Shown here: piece after piece, positions 1 to 7,287 of the stretch
Numbering within the stretch: the first letter of the stretch is position 1
Layout: every line of letters begins with the position of its first letter
NCBI GenBank assembly: GCA_016931435.1
Contig: JAFGET010000059.1
Coordinates: 1-15,935, forward strand
DNA: 15,935 nucleotides
Direction of reading: 5' to 3'
DNA from: Candidatus Omnitrophota bacterium
GTDB lineage: Bacteria > Omnitrophota > Gorgyraeia > Gygaellales > Profunditerraquicolaceae
Position numbers and translations under genes: made by a program
Notes under the pieces: model-generated
Told to the model about the DNA's origin: nothing
Database searches by the model: none
The model's input: only the letters and a program-made list of their open reading frames with translations

Positions 1-597
1 AAAATCGGATTTTATCTGGCTGAGTTTATGTAATTCCTTATTTACCTCTTCCGTCTCCTTTTTAGCAATATCTAAATCATCCATCATATGCAGCATTGCT
101 CTCTGCATCCGGGTTAAGCTTTTACTGCGCTCTTCAAGTTCCCTGTCTTTCTTCTCCAAGTCGCTGATAATTGCCATGATCTTGCGTATATCTCTGGCAA
201 CGCCCACGATGCCGATGATCTTGCCGTTTTGTTCTATTACCGAACCGTTAAAATTTACCGGAATGCTCTTACCCTGCCTAGTAAGAAAAGTCAAACCGAT
301 ATTATAGGCGACGCCTACATCAATTATCTTCTGGAAGTATTTATTCAATATACTTCCTTCTTCTTCTTCTTGCAGAAAAATTTTTTTCACCGAGTAGCCG
401 ATAAGCTCATCCTCTTTGTAACCCAATAGATCCAAGGTGGCTCTGTTTACTGACCTAAGCGTAGCATCGGGACTAACCACAATCAGGGCATCCGTCATTG
501 AAGCCATAACGCTCTCAAGATATACTTTTTGGTCGAAGATTTCCCCTTGTTTCTCTTTAAGGGCAGCCCTTTCTCTGGTTTTACCTTTTACTCTCAT
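1..597 (-). CDS. PAS sensor histidine kinase, N-terminal part (cut by window edge)
   Basis: The frame starts with ATG at 597 and runs open to base 1, giving 199 codons with no stop, so the 3' part lies outside the window. After a short charged start there is one PAS domain (about residues 25-140), with a typical YLESVMASMTDALIVVS opening and a GVARDIRK close. A coiled coil follows (about 140-190). The last visible residues, HKLSQIKSDF, are the usual lead-in to a HisKA dimerisation helix (KSDF..x..SHELRTP), so I infer a phospho-accepting kinase core just beyond the edge. The start codon overlaps the stop of the upstream PAS gene as ATGA, which implies translational coupling. No membrane segment is visible, so the sensor is probably cytoplasmic. 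The nearby single-domain response regulator is a plausible partner. Confidence 0.85.
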   Translation of the reverse strand, partial: MRVKGKTRERAALKEKQGEIFDQKVYLESVMASMTDALIVVSPDATLRSVNRATLDLLGYKEDELIGYSVKKIFLQEEEEGSILNKYFQKIIDVGVAYNIGLTFLTRQGKSIPVNFNGSVIEQNGKIIGIVGVARDIRKIMAIISDLEKKDRELEERSKSLTRMQRAMLHMMDDLDIAKKETEEVNKELHKLSQIKSDF

Positions 598-1910
598 CTT
601 GCTTTTAGCCTTTGCTCAAGCTCTTTTACCTTCTTCTCCAGCTCCTCCATTTTCAATTCCCTGTCCACGGAAAATTTGCTGAACCGTTCCAGATCCTGCA
701 TCTTCTCCTTTAATTCGTCCTGTATTTTTTTGCTTTCGGTAATATCCCTAAAGCTTCCCATAAGGTATTTTTTCCCGCCTAAAATAATCGGTGATGTATC
801 AACATCGGCATAAAAAATACTGCCGTCTTTTCTTTTCATCGGGAGACCCTGCGCAAGCTTAATTTCCCCTTTCGCTTGCCGTTGAAAATGTTCCATCACC
901 AACAGTAGATCCTTCTTGGGGTGGATATCGTCAACTCCCAGGCGCATCAATTCTTCTTCGGTATATCCTAACATCTTACAGATCGCCGGATTGCACATAA
1001 AAAATTTCCTGGTCTCTATTTCTACTAAAAGTCTCCCTTCCCTTGATTCATTAAAAATGGCCTTGAATCTCATCTCAGATTCCTTTAATTCTTCCTCCTT
1101 TTCCTTGCGCTCGGTGATGTTACGGATATTACATTGTATAACCTTTGCCTTATTGACTAAAAAGATCTCTGAATTTATGCTCAGGCCTTTTTTGGTTTTT
1201 ACCGGCGTTTCTTCATAATGGATCACGCCATCTCTTTCTAATCTTGAAACCGTTTCTTGAAAGTCTTTATCGTCTCTAATCATGCCGATTTCCCAGAGTT
1301 TCTTTTTTAAAAACTCCTCTTTTGTATAACCCAGCAATTCCTGGGCAGATTCGTTAGAATTAAGGATGTTGGCTTCGGTTTTATGCACAAGCAATAACCC
1401 ATCCCGCGATGTTTCAAAAGCCCGGCGATAACGCTCCTCGGCCTCCGTCAATTCTGTTTGTAAATGCTTACGCTCGGTGATATCTTCAATGGCCAGCAGG
1501 ATTAACCCTCCTCCTCCTGTTATTGCTACTGCTTTTGCCACTATTATTGCTGCTATTTCCTTGGGAACGCGCAAGTGACGGGCATTCAGGAGCATGACCC
1601 GCTCTCCGATTTGCTCAAATTTATGCTCGATCTCATAATTTTTCACAACCTTTTTTTTCGGTAAAATTTCTTTTAATAGCTCAAGCAGCCTGGGGATATT
1701 CCATTGCTTATCACCTAAATCAGAAAACAGCTGGCCTATTGTATCTTTTTTTGTAACCTTAAAGGTAGTGTAGAAAGACTGGTTGGCGGAAATGACTTGT
1801 AAATTCTTGTCTAAAACCAAAAATGGCTCCCTCAATGTAGCGATGATACTATTGGCATACCCCAAGAGCACTTCGGCCCCTACTTTACTCCTTTGCTTTT
1901 TGTCTTTCAT
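594..1910 (-). CDS. Triple-PAS sensory protein without output domain
   Basis: 438 residues in three PAS/PAC modules (about 15-150, 157-275 and 280-400), each ending in a D-I-T-E-R/S type PAC motif (AIEDITERK, NIRNITERK, SFRDITESK). A coiled coil of about 35 residues ends the protein. The first module resembles the PAS domain attached to CheR-type methyltransferases (VLDKNLQVISANQSFY, then a MLLNARHL strand). No kinase, GGDEF, EAL or HTH domain and no membrane helix is visible, so the protein probably senses a cytoplasmic signal and passes it by protein contact. The partner is likely the kinase whose start overlaps its stop (ATGA at 594-597). GGGAG lies 7 nt before the ATG. An odd Ala/Ile/Gly-rich insertion (AAIIVAKAVAITGGGG) sits inside PAS 1. 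Confidence 0.85.
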   Translation of the reverse strand: MKDKKQRSKVGAEVLLGYANSIIATLREPFLVLDKNLQVISANQSFYTTFKVTKKDTIGQLFSDLGDKQWNIPRLLELLKEILPKKKVVKNYEIEHKFEQIGERVMLLNARHLRVPKEIAAIIVAKAVAITGGGGLILLAIEDITERKHLQTELTEAEERYRRAFETSRDGLLLVHKTEANILNSNESAQELLGYTKEEFLKKKLWEIGMIRDDKDFQETVSRLERDGVIHYEETPVKTKKGLSINSEIFLVNKAKVIQCNIRNITERKEKEEELKESEMRFKAIFNESREGRLLVEIETRKFFMCNPAICKMLGYTEEELMRLGVDDIHPKKDLLLVMEHFQRQAKGEIKLAQGLPMKRKDGSIFYADVDTSPIILGGKKYLMGSFRDITESKKIQDELKEKMQDLERFSKFSVDRELKMEELEKKVKELEQRLKAR

Positions 1911-1920
1911 TTTTTTCTCC

Positions 1921-2025
1921 CTACTCTTTTAATAATTCATTGATCTTAGCTAATACGGTTTCGTGCTGGAAGGGCTTGGGTCGGCGCCGGATCTTCTTTG
2001 TAGCCCTTCATTCCCCGCGGATTTT
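1921..2025 (-). pseudogene. Remnant of a second response-regulator receiver domain
   Basis: The stretch between the intact receiver gene and the triple-PAS gene still encodes a recognisable receiver C-terminus. Bases 1980 to 1921 read PKPFQHETVLAKINELLKE followed by TAG, which contains the conserved K-P-F and the last amphipathic helix of a REC domain. Just upstream, in another frame, MKGYKEDPAP (from about 2010) resembles the usual G-x-x-x-Y segment before K-P-F. One frame change and loss of the N-terminal two thirds would explain this. There is no usable start. I read it as the tail of a duplicated receiver gene that was deleted and has drifted. Confidence 0.6.
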
Positions 2026-2421
2026 CTAAAAATATTCTTCATGATTCTGCCCTTCATCTAAAGCCTTTTCTATCTGAACAATCACATCCAGGGGGAAAAA
2101 TGGTTTTTTCAAATATCTTCTGATGCCGAGCATATTTAAAAAACGGAAATATACTTCTTTGTAATATGCGGCCATTGCTATGATCGAGGTATTTTTCAGC
2201 CCTTCTGACTTCCTTAACTCATCCGCAAACCGGAATCCTTTCATCTTCGGCATTTTTAAATCGAGCAATACTACATGCGGTTTTATTTTCGGAGCGTATT
2301 CTAAAGCAAAGACCGGATCATCGATGGCAACCGTATCGTAACCGCTTAAAACAAGGACTTCCTTCAGCTCTTCTAAAAACTCTACATCATCATCCACTAC
2401 CATTACTTTGATATTTGCCAT
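2026..2421 (-). CDS. Single-domain response regulator (CheY-like)
   Basis: 131 residues, essentially one receiver domain with no output domain. The acidic pocket is present (D10, D11, D12 in VVDDD), as are the phospho-acceptor D54 in LLDLKMP and the K106-P107 pair in LKKPF. The switch Ser/Thr after beta-4 appears to be replaced by alanine (IIAMAAYY, A84 where most receivers have T or S), which could change how phosphorylation is read out. Six bases separate it from the MerR-like gene upstream, and AGAAAGGA overlapping that gene's stop serves as ribosome binding site. Its position among PAS sensors and a partial histidine kinase suggests it takes phosphate from that kinase. A diffusible relay or a protein-protein output is most likely. 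Confidence 0.9.
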   Translation of the reverse strand: MANIKVMVVDDDVEFLEELKEVLVLSGYDTVAIDDPVFALEYAPKIKPHVVLLDLKMPKMKGFRFADELRKSEGLKNTSIIAMAAYYKEVYFRFLNMLGIRRYLKKPFFPLDVIVQIEKALDEGQNHEEYF

Positions 2422-2427
2422 TTTTGG

Positions 2428-2709
2428 TTAATCCTTTCTGCAGTTTTTATCTGTAACCAAGTCTTTTCTATTATTGACTTTCCTGATTGCGCCTTGGAGG
2501 GAATACCCCTTATCGTTCACAAGTATCTTTATGAAGATTGCCCTTTCGATATCTTTCATTGAATATCTTCTGAATTTTCGAGTACCGCTTTTGATATATT
2601 TTGGAGAGACAATGCCGGACCTCTCCCAGTAACGCAAGCGCTCCGAGGATATGCCTATCTTTTCCAGGGCCTTAACGGTCCCGAATCTCTGGTCATTAAG
2701 TCGATGCAT
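2428..2709 (-). CDS. Small MerR-family DNA-binding protein
   Basis: 93 residues forming a winged-helix MerR-type DNA-binding domain. A first helix (TVKALEKIGIS) is followed by the hallmark RLRYWERSGIVSP (about residues 24-36), the wing, and RRYSMKDIERAIFIKILV typical of the second MerR helix pair. The C-terminal dimerisation coiled coil and effector domain of full-length MerR proteins (usually 120-150 residues or more) are nearly absent, as in the short HspR/MlrA-like members. No ligand cysteines cluster as in metal-binding MerR proteins. The ATG at 2709 has little Shine-Dalgarno support. It is the first gene after the promoter at 2755-2783 and is probably cotranscribed with the response regulator. 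Confidence 0.85.
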   Translation of the reverse strand: MHRLNDQRFGTVKALEKIGISSERLRYWERSGIVSPKYIKSGTRKFRRYSMKDIERAIFIKILVNDKGYSLQGAIRKVNNRKDLVTDKNCRKD

Positions 2710-2754
2710 AAGCTATGGTAAAATAACGGTAAACGTTTTCTTACTTTGAATTGG

Positions 2755-2783
2755 ATTTTACGCGCTTATGCTGAGCTTAGCAA
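2755..2783 (-). promoter_or_regulatory. Predicted promoter of the merR-like/receiver operon
   Basis: On the minus strand TTGCTA (2783-2778) and TAAAAT (2760-2755) are separated by 17 bp. The -10 is strong and the -35 weak, which suits an activated promoter. Transcription would start near 2748, leaving a leader of about 38 nt before the MerR-like start. The phased repeat array begins right next to the -35. Confidence 0.55.
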
Positions 2784-2825
2784 TAGGGTAACAATGGGTA
2801 GGGAATGGGTATAAGAAATACCCAT
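2783..2825 (-). repeat. Phased GGGTA/TACCC half-site array upstream of the -35
   Basis: On the plus strand GGGTA occurs at 2786-2790, 2796-2800 and 2807-2811, spaced 10 and 11 bp apart, and TACCC follows at 2819-2823. The last pair forms a perfect palindrome, ATGGGTAT-AAGAA-ATACCCAT (2805-2825). One-turn spacing and placement from roughly -36 to -78 relative to the predicted start fit binding sites for an activator. The PAS-LuxR protein encoded immediately upstream and the MerR-like protein are the obvious candidates. Confidence 0.5.
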
Positions 2826-2837
2826 AAAGTTTACGAG

Positions 2838-4088
<1,251 letters not shown>

Positions 4089-4157
4089 GATACGCCTTTC
4101 TACATACCCCACCCAAACCTATCCGCCGCAAAAGCGGCGTACCCGCCAATCCTAAAC

Positions 4158-4196
4158 AAAAAATCCAAGGCCTGCATTTCTGCGGCAACTTGGATT
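4158..4196 (-). terminator. Terminator-like hairpin in the leader of the PAS-LuxR gene
   Basis: Read on the minus strand, AATCCAAG (4196-4189) pairs with CTTGGATT (4169-4162). Inside, GCC/GGC and GCA/TGC continue the stem and close on a GAAA loop of GNRA type. Six T follow at once (4163-4158). This is the form of an intrinsic terminator, yet it lies between the predicted promoter and the start codon, so it could be an attenuator. A GGATTGG at 4152-4146 can also pair with CCAATCC at 4198-4192. Confidence 0.6.
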
Positions 4197-4274
4197 GGTC
4201 CTCGAAAACTAACTAATAAAGCTGAATTTTACTACTTTTTTATTCTTCCTGCCCATACAAACTCACTTAAAATA

Positions 4275-4303
4275 ATTTTATTACCTTACGCGCTAAAAGT
4301 CAA
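4275..4303 (-). promoter_or_regulatory. Predicted promoter of the PAS-LuxR gene
   Basis: TTGACT (4303-4298) and TAAAAT (4280-4275) on the minus strand with a 17-bp spacer, one mismatch to consensus in each box. Start would be near 4268, giving a leader of about 180 nt. Confidence 0.65.
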
Positions 4304-4482
4304 TAATAAATTGTGGGTGAGTTTTCAAACTTATAAATACTATGACGCTTTATATAACCCTATATTTTTATTTTGTAATTCTTTGGCTTATATGTATTTA
4401 CATAAAACTTCTATTTAATTATGCTACTTAAAATACGCTTTCTAATTGTCAATCGCGGCAATTGTATGCAGGAATGCCCGCT

Positions 4483-5565
4483 TTATATCCATTTTTTATT
4501 TTTAAAATAAATAAGCATCCCTATTATGATTGAGATCATTATTCCCCAGGCAAAGAAATAGCCAAACCGCCAGGTAAGTTCAGGCATGTTCAGATTTGAA
4601 ACGCCGTGATCAAAATTCATCCCATATACCCCGGCAACGAATGTTATGGGAATAAATATTGTCGCGATGATCGTCAGGACCTTCATTACCTCGTTCATCT
4701 TATTACTTATGCTGGACATATAAATATCAAGCATGCTTGAAACCATATCCCGCAAAGATTCTATATTATCAATGACCTGAATAGTATGGTCGTATAGGTC
4801 GCGCATATATACTTTTGTAGAATCCTGAAATAAATCCGACTCTGTCCTTTGCAGCCCGCTGATTATCTCTCTTAAGGGCCATACGGATTTGCGCAAAAAT
4901 ATAATATCTCTTTTTAAGTTTTGGATTAATTGTAACTTTTCAGTGCTGGGGTTAGCTACTAATTCATCTTCCATGTTTGCAATCTGTTCACCCATCTTCT
5001 CCAGTATCATAAAATAATTATCCACGACAGCGTCTACTAAAGAATACGCAAGGTAATCCGCTTTGCTTTTTCTTACGCGGCCCTTATCATCTCTGATCCT
5101 TGCTCTGATAGGATTGAATACGTCCCCCTCTTGCTCCTGAAACGAAATGACAAAATTTTCCCCGAAAACAAGGCTTACCTGTTCGGTTTTTGTCTCATTG
5201 TCTTTTTCGTCAAAATATAACATATTCAAAACAACGAAGATATATTTACCTGACTCCTCAAATTTTGGGCGCTGCGAAGTATTCGCTATATCTTCAAGAA
5301 TGAGATGATGGATGCCAAAATAGTTGCCGATTTTGCTTATGATCTCTGTATCATGAAGGCCATCGATATTTATCCATGTTATCGTGGGAGATTCTTTAAA
5401 TGGAAAACATTCCTCTATATTTTTTACTTCTTTCTCCTGGAAATTCTTTTCATCATAATCAATAATAGATATGCTCGGCTTCTCAACTTTCCTTTCGCCT
5501 ACATAGATAATACTACCGGGTGCCTGACCGATTGTCTTTGATGCCTTCTTAATAAACTTTGACAA
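4483..5565 (-). CDS. corA: CorA-type divalent cation (Mg2+/Co2+) transporter
   Basis: 360 residues. The signature Y-G-M-N-F is at 314-318 at the end of TM1 (about 293-313, ending FIPITFVAGVYGMNF), followed by the family-typical MPEL.W..GY loop and TM2 (about 336-355), then the short basic KNKKWI tail facing the cytoplasm. The large N-terminal cytoplasmic alpha/beta and long-helix region (1-290) matches the regulatory funnel of CorA pentamers, and length is in the usual range. The start is TTG at 5565, supported by AGGAGG 7 bases upstream. The gene is flanked by long gaps on both sides and seems to be its own unit. Confidence 0.95.
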   Translation of the reverse strand: MSKFIKKASKTIGQAPGSIIYVGERKVEKPSISIIDYDEKNFQEKEVKNIEECFPFKESPTITWINIDGLHDTEIISKIGNYFGIHHLILEDIANTSQRPKFEESGKYIFVVLNMLYFDEKDNETKTEQVSLVFGENFVISFQEQEGDVFNPIRARIRDDKGRVRKSKADYLAYSLVDAVVDNYFMILEKMGEQIANMEDELVANPSTEKLQLIQNLKRDIIFLRKSVWPLREIISGLQRTESDLFQDSTKVYMRDLYDHTIQVIDNIESLRDMVSSMLDIYMSSISNKMNEVMKVLTIIATIFIPITFVAGVYGMNFDHGVSNLNMPELTWRFGYFFAWGIMISIIIGMLIYFKNKKWI

Positions 5566-5674
5566 ATCTCACCTCCTACAATAAATTATCTAATAACTTA
5601 TAAGACCGTTTCTACCTATCCCTGACACTATCAAACAATTACCGCAGAACCGAGCTTAGGCGCAAGCATTTTTG

Positions 5675-6098
5675 CTAAAGCGAAACGCGCTGGGGGACGC
5701 CGATATCCTCATTCCAGAGCTGGGGATTATCCCGGATAAAATCCCGCATCAATTTCCACCCCCTTTGCCGCAAGAAGCTGTTCTTCTCCGGAAAAGTTCT
5801 TATTTTCGCCGATGACCACATGCTTGATTCCATAAAGGATGACCGCTCCCGCGCACATCGCGCAGGGGGAAAGCGTGGTATACAATATGCAATCCCTATA
5901 TACCGATGCCGGCAAGCGCCCGGCGTTTTCCAGGGCATCCATTTCCGCGTGCATAATAGCGCTGCCCTGCTGCACCCTGCGGTTATGGCCGCGGCCGATG
6001 ATCTTGCCGTTATGCACAATAACCGAGCCTATCGGTATGCCGCCTTCTTTCAGCCCTTCCCGCGCTTCTTCTATAGCTGACTGCAAATATCTATCCAT
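5675..6098 (-). pseudogene. Fcy1-type cytosine deaminase, disrupted by an out-of-frame deletion
   Basis: The ORF 6098 to 5727 (123 codons) is a zinc deaminase closest in pattern to yeast cytosine deaminase Fcy1: GGIPIG near 19-24, H50-A-E52 (zinc ligand and proton shuttle), P78-C-A-M-C82 (zinc cysteines) and HVVIGENKNF. It breaks off after GVEI with DAGFYPG and a stop. The missing family tail is present in another frame, as LMRDFIRDNPQLWNEDIG, ending at a TAG at 5675-5677. About ten codons that normally join the two parts are absent, so a deletion not divisible by three near 5750-5757 fits best. The lost tail carries the Trp and Asp that close over the base in Fcy1, so activity is doubtful. 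An assembly error is the alternative. It overlaps the cupin gene as TAATG. Confidence 0.8.
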
Positions 6099-6427
6099 TA
6101 TCTATACACCGCTAACCAGATTGTCTTCTTTCGCAAAGAAGTCCACTCCACTCGATGAGAGGTATTCGCTGGAATTAGAATATGATCCCCTGGCTTGAGC
6201 CTTATCAAACGACCATCCTTACGGAATCTTAACTTGCCTGACCCCTTTAACACCATCACCCATTCATCACGCGGATCTTTCAGCCATTTCCCCTTTTCCG
6301 TGGCCTGGCCCTTTGAGACGATGCGTTCGATCTTCAGCTTTTTCTTTACCCAAAGCGCCTGAAACGCCTCTTTATTTTTTGCGCCGGGAATCTTAGAATA
6401 AATGTTCCCGCATTTTAATTTTCCCAT
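6098..6427 (-). CDS. Small single-domain cupin
   Basis: 109 residues with one cupin barrel. The second motif PGDHILIPANTSHRVEW (79-95) is complete with H91, and E55 (DEWVMVLKGSG) marks the first motif. The H-x-H of the first motif is not visible, so metal binding may be weak or use other residues. Proteins of this short type are common but mostly of unknown substrate, and I do not assign a reaction. Its stop shares one base with the start of the deaminase gene (TAATG), and it starts 2 bp after the stop of the small HTH-like gene, so the three form one operon. A role with a nucleobase or other small molecule is possible but unproven. Confidence 0.85.
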   Translation of the reverse strand: MGKLKCGNIYSKIPGAKNKEAFQALWVKKKLKIERIVSKGQATEKGKWLKDPRDEWVMVLKGSGKLRFRKDGRLIRLKPGDHILIPANTSHRVEWTSLRKKTIWLAVYR

Positions 6428-6429
6428 AT

Positions 6430-6666
6430 TTAATAATTAAAAATATCCTTCAGCGAGTATTGTTTATTGGCAGCCTTATTCAGGGCATTAAGGATCTTCT
6501 GGCGGGCATTCGGCGTCAGGCGCCTCCCCTTTACCGCGCGGTTGACCATCTTATATGTGATTTGCTCGGTTGAACTATCTACCAAATCTCCGGGTTTTAA
6601 TCCGTGTTCAGCCATAAGAGCGGAAATGGGCTGTAAGCCCAGATCATTTACGGTATTATCAGTCAT
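6430..6666 (-). CDS. Small putative HTH protein
   Basis: 78 residues, hydrophilic, no membrane segment. The core from about residue 14 to 68 (ISALMAEHGLKP..., then MVNRAVKGRRLTPNARQKIL) looks like a lambda-repressor-type helix-turn-helix: a first helix, a short GLKPGDL turn, a basic middle helix and KILNALNKA. I do not recognise a named family. ATG 6666 follows AAGG within 3-6 nt. It leads the HTH-cupin-deaminase cluster and may regulate it. Confidence is good that it is a gene, low for the function. Confidence 0.75.
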   Translation of the reverse strand: MTDNTVNDLGLQPISALMAEHGLKPGDLVDSSTEQITYKMVNRAVKGRRLTPNARQKILNALNKAANKQYSLKDIFNY

Positions 6667-6707
6667 TATCCTTATTTAAGCCCTAAAAGAACACCCAAAA
6701 AAATAAA

Positions 6708-6721
6708 ATAGAAACGTCTCC
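6708..6721. repeat. Left copy of the ATAGAAACGTCyCC motif
   Basis: ATAGAAACGTCTCC on the plus strand. It matches, with one mismatch, the reverse complement of GGGGACGTTTCTAT at 8649-8662. The copies point toward each other across the zinc-ribbon and nucleotidyltransferase genes. Confidence 0.7.
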
Positions 6722-6725
6722 GAAA

Positions 6726-7199
6726 CTATTTTTTCCCTTTTTTCTTTTTACCTACCCCATGCTTCTTCTTGCCGGGCTTATGATCAATGTCCGGCTTTGG
6801 GATGGATTCTTTTTCTATGGCAGGCACTTTAACGGGTTGGGGGCCGCCTTGTTTACGCTGGGAAAAACATTCCTTGCAATATACCGGACGCTCTCCGGTA
6901 GGCCTGAAGGGGATTTCGCATGCTGCGCCGCATTCTGCGCAAACAGCCTGAAACATCCTTCTCTCCTTAAAATCCCCGTGCCTCCTGGACTGGAAACTGT
7001 GGAAATTATGATGCCTGTAAGGAGGCGCCCCTTGCTGCGGCCTTTCTCCGGAAGGCGTATTCTGAGACTGCCTGCTAAGCAGTCTGTCCATTTTTCCTTC
7101 TAAGCTGGATAACTGCTGCTGCATCTTAACAATGACCCCTGCGATATCCAATCCTACCTGCGGTAATACCACTTCTTCATGCCTGTGTTTTCTTTTCAC
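6726..7199 (-). CDS. CxxC-CxxC zinc-ribbon protein with lysine-rich tail
   Basis: The frame is open from GTG 7250 (174 residues), but the better start is GTG 7199 (157 residues), with AAAGGA 7 nt upstream and a GTGA overlap with a short leader ORF. A predicted helix (VGLDIAGVIVKMQQQLSSLEGKMDRLL) could form a coiled coil, followed by a low-complexity Gln/Arg/His linker. Then comes a zinc ribbon: C-A-E-C, 16-18 residues with PFRPTGERPVY, and C-K-E-C. The tail is GKKKHGVGKKKKGKK. Small CxxC proteins of this pattern are abundant in Omnitrophota and Patescibacteria and are thought to bind nucleic acid; the basic tail fits, but no function is established. It starts shortly after the stop of the putative HTH partner gene. 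Confidence 0.8.
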   Translation of the reverse strand: MKRKHRHEEVVLPQVGLDIAGVIVKMQQQLSSLEGKMDRLLSRQSQNTPSGERPQQGAPPYRHHNFHSFQSRRHGDFKERRMFQAVCAECGAACEIPFRPTGERPVYCKECFSQRKQGGPQPVKVPAIEKESIPKPDIDHKPGKKKHGVGKKKKGKK

Positions 7200-7261
7200 T
7201 GCTTTTTCCTTTCTGTTTGACCAGCGCGTTGAACATCTCTTAAAATCCACTTCCAGGACAT
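7196..7261 (-). CDS. Possible 21-residue leader peptide before the zinc-ribbon gene
   Basis: ATG 7261 has an ideal ribosome site, GGGAGG at 7274-7269 with 7 nt spacing, and opens a 21-codon frame beginning MSWKWILRDV and ending at TGA 7196-7198. That TGA overlaps the GTG at 7199 as GTGA. The strongest ribosome site in this gap thus serves a tiny frame that would feed ribosomes into the zinc-ribbon gene. It could instead be the displaced N-terminus of that gene after a frameshift. Confidence 0.4.
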   Translation of the reverse strand: MSWKWILRDVQRAGQTERKKQ

Positions 7262-7287
7262 CCTTTTTCCTCCCTGCCTGAAACCCG

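Larger units (their letters stand above)
4113..4482. other. Long AT-rich intergenic region upstream of the PAS-LuxR gene
   Basis: 370 bp without a convincing gene. It holds a predicted promoter (4275-4303), a terminator-like hairpin (4158-4196) and a GC hairpin (CGCCGC-aaaa-GCGGCG, 4124-4139), all listed or described separately. It also has an 8-bp inverted repeat flanking the promoter (AAACTCAC 4259-4266, GTGAGTTT 4317-4324) and a TATGTA-TT-TACATA palindrome at 4391-4404. The stretch 4330-4480 next to corA is AT-rich and shows no clear terminator for corA. Confidence 0.6.

Noticed and set aside
4089..4112. GTG 4112 as start of the PAS-LuxR gene
   Set aside because: ATG 4088 has a proper AGAAAGG site and the added eight residues have no support.
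4124..4139. CGCCGC-aaaa-GCGGCG hairpin as a terminator
   Set aside because: The stem is perfect but no T run follows on either strand; kept only as part of the leader structure.
4433..4460. TTGACA downstream of corA as a promoter
   Set aside because: On the minus strand TTGACA is present but no acceptable -10 lies at 16-18 bp.
5602..5616. Another possible copy of the TAGAAACG flank motif upstream of corA
   Set aside because: Only about eight bases match (GGTAGAAACGGTC on the minus strand), which is expected by chance.
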